A stretch of DNA of 7,010 nucleotides from Verrucomicrobiales bacterium (lineage in GTDB: Bacteria > Verrucomicrobiota > Verrucomicrobiia > Limisphaerales > UBA1100): contig DPAW01000100.1 of NCBI GenBank assembly GCA_003517285.1, positions 1 to 7,010 of the forward strand, read 5' to 3'. The first letter of the stretch is position 1. Each line of letters opens with the position of its first letter. The notes beneath the pieces are model-generated. The model was not told the DNA's origin, did not search any database, and saw only the letters and a list, made by a program, of their open reading frames with translations. Positions 1 through 5,009 of the stretch are shown one piece after another. The translations under genes and the position numbers were made by a program.

Positions 1-184
1 CATGGGCCGCAACCTCACCGTAAATGAAGCACGCCCGCGTGAAGATCGCGGTGGTGGTTTCCGTGGCGGCGGCGGCGGCGGCCGTGGCGGTGGTGGCGGA
101 GGTCGTGGTGGCGGCGGAGGCCGTGGCCGAGATCGTGGCGGTCGTGGTGGCGGCGGAGGATTCCGCGACAACGACGGCTGGTAA
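1..184 (+). CDS. Glycine-rich RRM RNA-binding protein, C-terminal end (5' truncated by window edge)
   Basis: This is the last part of a bacterial RRM-type RNA-binding protein. About 60 residues are visible, and the reading frame enters from the left edge, so the ATG at position 2 is very probably internal. The first visible stretch, GRNLTVNEARPRE, matches the final beta strand and exit of an RNP-1/RNP-2 RRM fold as seen in small bacterial and cyanobacterial RNA-binding proteins. It is followed by an RGG-box-like tail of Gly runs broken by single Arg residues, ending in the polar stretch FRDNDGW and a TAA stop at 182-184. Family knowledge: such proteins bind single-stranded RNA and are often cold- or stress-regulated, with Gly/Arg tails that add non-specific RNA affinity. 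The gene converges on the minus-strand scaffold gene with only 2 bases between the stop codons. A plus-strand terminator at 273-303 probably ends its transcript. The RRM core itself (RNP motifs) is outside the window. Confidence 0.88.
   Translation, partial: MGRNLTVNEARPREDRGGGFRGGGGGGRGGGGGGRGGGGGRGRDRGGRGGGGGFRDNDGW
101..159 (+). repeat. Direct repeat within RGG-tail coding sequence
   Basis: A perfect 20-base direct repeat (ggtcgtggtggcggcggagg) occurs at 101-120 and 140-159, offset 39 bases (13 codons), so it is in frame. It sits in a longer low-complexity GGC/GGT/CGT tract (about 45-160) encoding alternating Gly runs and Arg. This is the usual repeat-expansion style of glycine-rich RNA-binding protein tails, and copy number probably varies between relatives. 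Confidence 0.8.
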
Positions 185-186
185 GT

Positions 187-687
187 CTAATCGTCCCCGA
201 GCAGGCGCAACTTGCCTTGAGCCGGTTTTTGATCCGCCTGCAGGCTGTCCATCAACGAGGGAATATTTTCAGCAGCTCCGATTTCGGTCGGGGCTGTTTT
301 TTTGTCGGCCGCCTCATCGGCATCCAGCGCGGCCTTGAGCGCGCCTTCTACCAGCTGGGCGCAGTGAATTTTCATAGGCGGCAAAGCGCCGAGATCGCCG
401 GTCAATTCATCATGCCGCAAGGCCAGCGCTTCATCGGCGGTTTTACCGCGAATTAATTCCGTGGCCATGCTCGCCACAGCAATCGCCGTCTCGCAACCGA
501 AAGATTGAAAGCTCGCCTGATCAATCACCTTACGGCCGTGATCCTCCTTGAACTTTACCCACAGGCGCAGCATCTCACCGCAGTCGGAATTTCCCACAGT
601 GCCCACGCGATCTGCATCGGCCAGCTCGCCCATATTCTTGGGATCAGCAATGGCCTCCCTGATTTTTTTCTCCAGCGATTCGTCCAT
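187..687 (-). CDS. iscU: IscU/NifU N-terminal-type Fe-S cluster scaffold protein
   Basis: A 166-residue protein of the IscU / NifU N-terminal family, a scaffold on which Fe-S clusters are built before transfer to client proteins. The three ligand cysteines are present: Cys36 (NSDCGEM), Cys65 (SFGCETA) and Cys109 (KIHCAQ). The motif LPPMK at 102-106 matches the LPPVK motif that the HscA chaperone recognises in IscU. Cys65 to Cys109 is 44 residues, as in IscU, so the insertion typical of Gram-positive SufU is absent. The position two after Cys36 is Glu38, where IscU has a conserved Asp. The IscU fold should end near residue 125. The remaining 40-odd residues (Asp/Ala/Lys/Gln-rich) look disordered, and a convergent terminator is encoded within them. 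There is no NifU ferredoxin-like or C-terminal domain. The ATG start at 687 lies 5 bases after the preceding gene's stop with no clear Shine-Dalgarno, suggesting coupled translation. Annotation pipelines may call it sufU or nifU. Confidence 0.92.
   Translation of the reverse strand: MDESLEKKIREAIADPKNMGELADADRVGTVGNSDCGEMLRLWVKFKEDHGRKVIDQASFQSFGCETAIAVASMATELIRGKTADEALALRHDELTGDLGALPPMKIHCAQLVEGALKAALDADEAADKKTAPTEIGAAENIPSLMDSLQADQKPAQGKLRLLGDD
273..303 (+). terminator. Rho-independent terminator for the RRM gene, embedded in the scaffold gene
   Basis: On the plus strand, cagctccga (273-281) pairs with tcggggctg (288-296). This gives a 9-bp stem with one G-T wobble and a 6-base loop, followed at once by seven T residues (297-303). 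This is a textbook intrinsic terminator. It starts 88 bases after the RRM gene's stop codon, the only plus-strand gene upstream of it. On the minus strand the hairpin is not followed by a T run (it continues into GAAAATATT), so it should act in one direction only. It lies inside the convergent scaffold CDS, covering codons for residues about 129-139, so the RRM transcript should end antisense to that gene. Confidence 0.8.
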
Positions 688-692
688 GACAA

Positions 693-1241
693 TTATGAAA
701 ATTCGTAGCGCGGCACCGAATTATCTACCTCTAGGCTCCAAGCATCAATTCCGCCCCGCAAGCAGCGCACCTGTTTCAGGCCGTGCCCCAAAAAATAAGC
801 CGCCGCATCCAGCCCTTGCTGGCCCTGATGATCTACTATAACAAACATCTCTTCCGGCTCCCACTTACCCATGATTTCCTGCATAAGGTCGCGCGTCATG
901 TGAATAGCCCCTTCAATACGCGCCGCGTCGAACTCCTCTTGCGTGCGCACATCCAGTAGCTTCAATCCCGGCGTCTCCTCCAGCTTGGCTTTCAGCGCTT
1001 TCGGCTCAATGTAAATCTTCTCATCTGCCGCGTGGCTCTCCTGAATTTCCGCCAGCACCTCGGTTACCTCCAACGCGTTATTGCGCTCGCACACGCTGCC
1101 CAGCGTTTCGTCCATCTGAAACCCACAGCTGGAGCACCCGCCGATGTGGTACTTCCGAAACAATGCACGCCGTGCACCCGGGTATTCCATCAGTACCTGC
1201 TCCATCGTCGAGTCGCTGTTGATTTCCGTTGTCGCGCTCAT
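693..1241 (-). CDS. Two-domain protein: CxxC (DUF1858/ScdA_N-like) domain plus rhodanese-like domain lacking the catalytic Cys
   Basis: A 182-residue protein. Residues about 12-68 resemble the small helical redox-disulfide domains (DUF1858 / ScdA_N-like): a 'STMEQVLMEYPGARRALF' type start, then GGCSSCGF with Cys36 and Cys39 as a CxxC, and a further Cys51. Residues about 78-178 form a rhodanese-like domain with LLDVRTQEEF (95-104), the region RIEGAIHM, and LRGGIDAW (161-168) near its end. The active-site loop, normally CxxGxRS, reads DHQGQQG at 137-143. The catalytic Cys is therefore Asp137 (codon at 831-833), and the loop Arg is Gln. Cys160, next to LRGG, is the only Cys left in the domain. 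Family knowledge: active rhodaneses carry persulfide sulfur on that Cys. Inference: this member may bind partners or carry sulfur on its CxxC rather than on the rhodanese loop. It starts 4 bases after sufS stops and ends 5 bases before the scaffold gene, placing it between sulfur donor and acceptor. The assignment of the N-terminal domain is by eye and less certain. Confidence 0.85.
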   Translation of the reverse strand: MSATTEINSDSTMEQVLMEYPGARRALFRKYHIGGCSSCGFQMDETLGSVCERNNALEVTEVLAEIQESHAADEKIYIEPKALKAKLEETPGLKLLDVRTQEEFDAARIEGAIHMTRDLMQEIMGKWEPEEMFVIVDHQGQQGLDAAAYFLGHGLKQVRCLRGGIDAWSLEVDNSVPRYEFS

Positions 1242-1245
1242 GCGG

Positions 1246-2466
1246 TTACTTTAGCAGCTGAATAACTTTTTGCAGCACTTCAATGAAGCGATCCACCTCC
1301 GCGCGCGTGTTGTAAAAATAAAAGCTAGCGCGCGCCGTGGCGGGCACACCGAGCTTTTCGTGCAAGGGCTGTGTGCAATGATGCCCGATGCGAATGGCCA
1401 CACCCTGTTGATCAGCCATGGTGGCCAGATCTAGCGCATGCACTTTCTCGAACACAAAACTCACCAACCCACCACGCTCACCGGCCGGGCCGAAAATGCG
1501 GATGCCATCAAACTCCGCCAACCGCTCCTTGGCGTATGCCGCAATGTCCGTATCGTGCGCATGGATGGCCTCACTACCTAAGGCATCCAGGTAATCGATA
1601 GCCGCATGCAGCCCCACCGCGCCGGCGATGTTCGGAGTACCAGCCTCGAATTTATGCGGCGGCTCGTGGTATTCGGACGTTTGAAATCCCACCGTGGAAA
1701 TCATCTCGCCGCCACCCTGATACGGCGGCATCGCCGCCTGCAGTTCCGCCCGTGCAAACAACGCCCCGATACCGGTCGGACCGCAAAGTTTATGGCCTGA
1801 AAACGCGAGGAAATCACACCCTAGTGCCTGTACATCCAGCGGCAAATGCCCAGCGCTCTGCGCGGCATCTACTAGAGTTACCGCGCCGACCGCTTTGGCC
1901 TTAGCGCAGAGTTCAGTCACGGGATTGATCGTACCCAGCGCGTTAGAAATATGTGTGAGGGACAGAAGCTTCACATCGGACAGCCTCTCATCAAGATCGG
2001 ACAGATCCAGTTCACCGAAATCGCCGGTCACCGGAATAAACCGCAACTGGGCTCCCGTGCGCTGGGCGAGCAACTGCCATGGCACCAGGTTGCTGTGATG
2101 TTCCATTTCGGTCAACAGGATCACATCGCCTTCGCGCAAATTACCCGCACCCCAGGTAGCAGCCACGAGATTCAAAGCCTCGGTGGTGCCCCGAGTGAAA
2201 ATGATGTCCTTCGCCGAGGGCGCGTTGATAAACTGGGCAACCCGGTAGCGCGCACCCTCGTAGGCCGCCGTGGCGCGATTGCTCAGTTCATGAATACCGC
2301 GATGCACATTGGCATTGTCATGCTCGTAGTAACGCTGAATCGCCTCCAAGACTGGCCGCGGCTTTTGCGTCGTGGCGGCGTTGTCGAAGTACACCAACGG
2401 ATGCCCATTGATCTCCTGCGCAAGTGTTGGGAAATCTTCACGAATAGTGGCGGGAATGGAGTTCAT
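1246..2466 (-). CDS. sufS: SufS cysteine desulfurase (group II)
   Basis: A PLP-dependent cysteine desulfurase that removes sulfur from L-cysteine as an enzyme-bound persulfide, leaving alanine. The 406 residues match the length of E. coli SufS, and from memory the key residues fall at the same numbers. These are His123 (EMEHHSN), Asp200 and Gln203 (LVDAAQSAGH), Lys226 as the PLP Schiff-base lysine (SGHKLCGPTG) and Cys364 as the persulfide cysteine (RIGHHCTQPL). The short RxGHHC loop marks group II (SufS/CsdA) rather than group I (IscS/NifS), whose loop is longer. Group II enzymes need an acceptor such as SufE, and sufE lies in the same operon. The start chosen is the ATG at 2466, which overlaps the TGA of the Rieske gene in an ATGA junction and has GAGG 4 bases upstream. 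An upstream extension of the frame to 2589 is Arg/Pro-rich, unlike SufS, and is antisense-free shadow of the Rieske gene. All catalytic residues are intact. Confidence 0.97.
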   Translation of the reverse strand: MNSIPATIREDFPTLAQEINGHPLVYFDNAATTQKPRPVLEAIQRYYEHDNANVHRGIHELSNRATAAYEGARYRVAQFINAPSAKDIIFTRGTTEALNLVAATWGAGNLREGDVILLTEMEHHSNLVPWQLLAQRTGAQLRFIPVTGDFGELDLSDLDERLSDVKLLSLTHISNALGTINPVTELCAKAKAVGAVTLVDAAQSAGHLPLDVQALGCDFLAFSGHKLCGPTGIGALFARAELQAAMPPYQGGGEMISTVGFQTSEYHEPPHKFEAGTPNIAGAVGLHAAIDYLDALGSEAIHAHDTDIAAYAKERLAEFDGIRIFGPAGERGGLVSFVFEKVHALDLATMADQQGVAIRIGHHCTQPLHEKLGVPATARASFYFYNTRAEVDRFIEVLQKVIQLLK

Positions 2467-2774
2467 GCGACCTCGACGTGGATTTGGCCATCGTTGATGG
2501 TGACGGGGTACACGTTCACGCCACAGGTGGCTGGCGAGTGGCGGTGTTTGCCGGTGGCTAATTCGAACTCCGCATAATGCCATGGGCAACCGACGTTGCC
2601 GTCCTCGAGATAGCCTTCCGCCAAGGATGCGCCGGCATGCGGGCAGGCATCGTCGATGGCGTGTAACTGGCCGTCCACCTGAAAAATTGCGATGCGCTTT
2701 TCGCCGACATCAAACGCTTTGCCTTTGCCTTCAGCAATCTCGTCAACACGGGCGATGGAGATCGGCGCATTCAT
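2463..2774 (-). CDS. Rieske-type [2Fe-2S] ferredoxin (NirD/BphF-like small protein)
   Basis: A 103-residue soluble Rieske protein. The cluster motif is complete: Cys44-Pro-His46, 16 residues, then Cys63-Pro-Trp-His66 (CPHAGASL and GCPWHYAEF), giving the two-Cys, two-His ligand set. Length and single-domain form fit the ferredoxin subunits of dioxygenases or the nitrite reductase small subunit (NirD). No oxygenase or reductase partner is nearby. There is no signal peptide or membrane anchor, so it is cytoplasmic. The ATG at 2774 shares one base with the TGA of sufT (TGATG), and its own TGA overlaps the sufS start (ATGA). An in-frame ATG at 2828 would add 18 residues that overlap sufT heavily, and it was not chosen. 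Because it lies between sufT and sufS with overlaps on both sides, it is probably co-expressed with the Fe-S machinery. Inference: it may supply electrons for cluster or persulfide reduction, or be a client or carrier. This specific role is unproven. Confidence 0.93.
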   Translation of the reverse strand: MNAPISIARVDEIAEGKGKAFDVGEKRIAIFQVDGQLHAIDDACPHAGASLAEGYLEDGNVGCPWHYAEFELATGKHRHSPATCGVNVYPVTINDGQIHVEVA

Positions 2775-3325
2775 CACATCATGCCCAGCTCCAAGCGCGC
2801 AGCTTCGGTCATCATCTCTCGCGTCCATTGCGGTTCCCAGACGAGTTCCACATCCACTTCATCCACCATCTCGACGCACAGGATTTTATTTTCCACATCC
2901 GCTTGGATGGTTGGCCCCATGCCGCAACCGGGAGCGGTAAGCGTCATCTTCACGCTGGCCTTGTAATTGCCAGCCTCCAGTTCCTCGAGGTGGCAGTCAT
3001 AAATCAATCCGAGGTCCACGATGTTCACGGGAATCTCTGGGTCGTAACAGGTTTTCATCTGCTCCCACACCTGTTGCTCAAGATCTTCGGCGTTTTCCGC
3101 CTTGCCGGCCTGTTCGGCGGGGGTGAGTTGCAATTCCTGCCCGATGGCATCGGCGTCCTTGCCGTCGATGCGAAACATGTTGCCGTTTACTACCACGGTA
3201 AACGTGCCGCCGAGAGACTGGGTAATCGTGGCGGTCTCGCCTTTCTCCAGCGTCACGCGTGTGCCCGAGGGAACGACCGACGCCTCCACATCGCGCTCGA
3301 TAGCCACCTGTTCGCCGCCCGTCAT
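2774..3325 (-). CDS. sufT: SufT, DUF59/MIP18-family Fe-S assembly factor
   Basis: A 183-residue protein of the long SufT type. Residues about 1-70 form the N-terminal segment characteristic of the SUF-associated form (VVPSGTRVTL, ITQSLGGTFTVVVNGNMFRIDGKDADAIG). Residues about 82-165 are a DUF59/MIP18 domain with DPEIPVNIVDLGLIY (95-109) and TAPGCGMG (129-136) carrying Cys134, the conserved cysteine of the family. Family knowledge: DUF59 proteins, including SufT in Staphylococcus and the eukaryotic CIA2 proteins, help deliver or mature Fe-S clusters rather than build them. The ATG at 3325 forms an ATGA overlap with the sufE stop. It is backed by a strong Shine-Dalgarno, AGGAGG at 3333-3338, 7 bases upstream, which settles the start. 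The longer in-frame extension to 3625 is Arg/His-rich shadow of sufE. The 3' end overlaps the Rieske start by one base. The gene appears intact. Confidence 0.95.
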   Translation of the reverse strand: MTGGEQVAIERDVEASVVPSGTRVTLEKGETATITQSLGGTFTVVVNGNMFRIDGKDADAIGQELQLTPAEQAGKAENAEDLEQQVWEQMKTCYDPEIPVNIVDLGLIYDCHLEELEAGNYKASVKMTLTAPGCGMGPTIQADVENKILCVEMVDEVDVELVWEPQWTREMMTEAARLELGMM

Positions 3326-3753
3326 GGCGTGGCCTCCTGCGCAGCAGCGGCCAGTTCGCGAACGCGTTGCACCATGGCAAAAAGGCCGTTCTTGCGGGTG
3401 GGACTCAGGTGCGCGGCAAGATCCAATCGGCCCAGTTCCACTTCGCCGTCGATGGCGAGGATTTCCCCGGCGGTTTTGCCAGAGTACACCGCCAGCAACA
3501 CGGAGATGAGACCCTTGACGATGAACGCATCGCTGTCGGCGGCGATGGTGATGCGACCGTCGGATTCGGGTACAAACTTCAGCCACACCTGCGCCTGACA
3601 ACCGTGCACGCGGTTTTCCTCGCATTGATCAGCCGCGGCGAGCGGCGGCAGTTCCTTACCGAGATCAATGAGATACCCAAAGCGCGATTCCCAATCGCCG
3701 AGCAGCTCGAAGTTCTCGACCAACTCATCGATGCTTTGCACCGTGGTACTCAT
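3322..3753 (-). CDS. sufE: SufE sulfur acceptor and desulfurase activator
   Basis: A 143-residue SufE protein, close to the usual length of about 140. SufE takes the persulfide from SufS Cys364 onto its own cysteine, stimulates SufS turnover, and passes sulfur to SufB in SufBCD. The acceptor cysteine is Cys52 in the motif RVHGCQAQVW, matching the GCQSQVW motif of E. coli SufE. Upstream, NFELLGDWESRFGYLIDLGKELP (about 14-36, described by its key pattern W-x2-R-x4-I-x2-G) is the typical helical start. Downstream, SDAFIVKGLISVLLAVYSGKT is the conserved segment that shields the cysteine. The ATG at 3753 overlaps the sufD TGA (ATGA), and GGAGG at 3766-3770 lies 12 bases upstream, a slightly long spacing. 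The extra in-frame codons up to 3963 are Arg-rich sufD shadow. It is intact. With SufS in the same operon this completes the sulfur-supply pair. Confidence 0.97.
   Translation of the reverse strand: MSTTVQSIDELVENFELLGDWESRFGYLIDLGKELPPLAAADQCEENRVHGCQAQVWLKFVPESDGRITIAADSDAFIVKGLISVLLAVYSGKTAGEILAIDGEVELGRLDLAAHLSPTRKNGLFAMVQRVRELAAAAQEATP
3333..3338 (-). promoter_or_regulatory. Shine-Dalgarno of sufT
   Basis: On the minus strand AGGAGG lies 7 bases before the sufT ATG at 3325, inside the end of sufE. It is the clearest ribosome binding site in the window and fixes the sufT start. It suggests sufT can recruit ribosomes independently as well as through the ATGA overlap, in contrast to the last two genes of the operon, which show no recognisable site. 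Confidence 0.8.
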
Positions 3754-5009
3754 GCCGCGACTAGTCCTCCCATCTGCTCTAGCCGATCCCACACCAGCCG
3801 ATCCAGTTCCTCGCGCGCGGCTTCGCATTGGATACGCTCGACGATCTCGCCGGCAAAGGCGTGCATGATCATCCGGCGCGCGGATTCCTCGTCCAGCCCT
3901 CGGGCGCGCAGGTAAAAAATTTGCTCGGCGTTCATCTGGCCGATTGTGGCGCCGTGCGTGCATTTCACGTCATCGGCATAAATCTCCAGCTGCGGCTTGG
4001 TATCAATCGTGGCGCTGTCGGACAGTAGTAGGTTTTTATTGGTCTGCTTCGCGTCCGTTTTATCCGCGCCCTTGTGCACGTGAATGCGACCGTGAAACAC
4101 CGCACGCGAATCGTCATCGAGGATGCCGTTGAAATATTCGTGGCTGTCGCAATGGGGCTGCTCGTGATTCACTACCATGTGATGATCAATCAACTGCCCG
4201 GCCCGCGGCAGGTACAGGCCATTGAGCACAGCCTCAATACCGGTGCCATTGAGATGGGCGCGCAGATTATTGCGGGCAATGCGTCCTCCCAACGCGAGCG
4301 AATGATGCGCCACACGGGCATCGCGGCCTAGCGCGGTGTGGAGTCCGCCCACATGAAAGGCGCCGGTGTGCTCATCCTGAAATTTCACATGCTCCACCTG
4401 CGCGTTGTCCGCCGCGTGCAGTTCCGTGGTGGCGTTATTAAAATAACCAGCCTGCTTGCCGGTCCAGCTCTCCAACACGGTCACCTGGCTGTTCACTTCA
4501 GCGCGGATGTAGCCGCGCACATTCACCGTGGCCCCGTTGCTGCCAGTGCTCAGGTAGTACACGCGCACGGGGGTTTCGAAATGCACATTGTCCGCCACGC
4601 TGATGAACGGTCCGTCCGTCACTGTCGCCGCATTCAACGCGCCAAAGGCGTCCTCGGGCGCAGGCGGTGCCGGACAGTCTCCAGCTGACATCGGACGCAC
4701 CTCCACGCCGGCAGGCAGTTCGCCAACCTGCGAAAGGGCCTCGGAGTAATGGCCGTTTACAAACACCAACTGCGGCCCGTCGATGGCGGCAAACACGCAG
4801 CCTTCGAGCGTAGCGTCGGCATCGACCGGCGCGGCGGAAAAGTTCAGCTCCGTGAGCGGTTTGACCGGCGTGAAGCGCCAATCTTCATCGCGCGGGGTGG
4901 GAAAGCCTAGTTCGGCAAAGCGCGCGCGACCGGCAGCATCACTTTCGGGCAGGGCGGCCAACAGCCGATCCACGGCGTCTTCCGCGTTCATGTGGGGAGG
5001 GGCAACCAT
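3750..5009 (-). CDS. sufD: SufD, SufBCD scaffold subunit
   Basis: A 419-residue SufD, near the usual 420-430. SufD pairs with SufB through beta-helix cores, and SufC ATPases drive its conformational change during cluster assembly and iron acquisition. Residues about 10-60 are the helical N-terminus (the DEDWRFTPVKPL motif at 41-52 is typical). The middle is the beta-helix, and residues about 343-395 form the SufC-binding end with DDVKCTHGATIGQMN (347-360). His352 in CTHGA corresponds, by remembered alignment, to the E. coli SufD His360 important for assembly. The GLDEESARRMIMHAFAGEIV stretch (371-390) is the conserved helical tail. The ATG at 5009 shares one base with the sufC TGA (TGATG), favouring it. 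A second ATG six codons in (4991) is possible, and neither has a clear Shine-Dalgarno. The 3' end overlaps sufE by 4 bases. The gene appears intact. Confidence 0.96.
   Translation of the reverse strand: MVAPPHMNAEDAVDRLLAALPESDAAGRARFAELGFPTPRDEDWRFTPVKPLTELNFSAAPVDADATLEGCVFAAIDGPQLVFVNGHYSEALSQVGELPAGVEVRPMSAGDCPAPPAPEDAFGALNAATVTDGPFISVADNVHFETPVRVYYLSTGSNGATVNVRGYIRAEVNSQVTVLESWTGKQAGYFNNATTELHAADNAQVEHVKFQDEHTGAFHVGGLHTALGRDARVAHHSLALGGRIARNNLRAHLNGTGIEAVLNGLYLPRAGQLIDHHMVVNHEQPHCDSHEYFNGILDDDSRAVFHGRIHVHKGADKTDAKQTNKNLLLSDSATIDTKPQLEIYADDVKCTHGATIGQMNAEQIFYLRARGLDEESARRMIMHAFAGEIVERIQCEAAREELDRLVWDRLEQMGGLVAA

Noticed and set aside
201..245. Inverted repeat GCAGGCG (201-207) / CGCCTGC (235-241) and the palindrome GCCTGCAGGC (236-245) near the scaffold 3' end
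   Set aside because: The 27-base loop is large and there is no T run on either strand after the stem, so it is not a terminator. The palindrome looks like chance in GC-rich coding DNA.
24..338. Ala/Val-rich plus-strand frame that looks like a hydrophobic protein
   Set aside because: It is the +1 reading of the GGC/GGT repeat tract of the RRM gene, then runs antisense through the scaffold gene. The true frame gives a recognisable RRM end and RGG tail.
643..669. Weak hairpin ATCAG...CTGAT followed by T7 on the plus strand
   Set aside because: The stem is only 5 bp with an 11-base loop, and no plus-strand gene lies upstream that it could serve. The T run reflects Lys codons at the start of the scaffold gene.
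2582..3598. Long plus-strand open frame of 338 codons opposite the Rieske, sufT and sufE genes
   Set aside because: Its translation is His/Arg/Leu-rich with no recognisable motif, and it spans three well-supported minus-strand genes. It is a GC-bias shadow.
4989..4991. Alternative sufD start six codons downstream
   Set aside because: It cannot be excluded, but it has no Shine-Dalgarno, while the ATG at 5009 forms a TGATG junction with sufC in keeping with the other coupled junctions.
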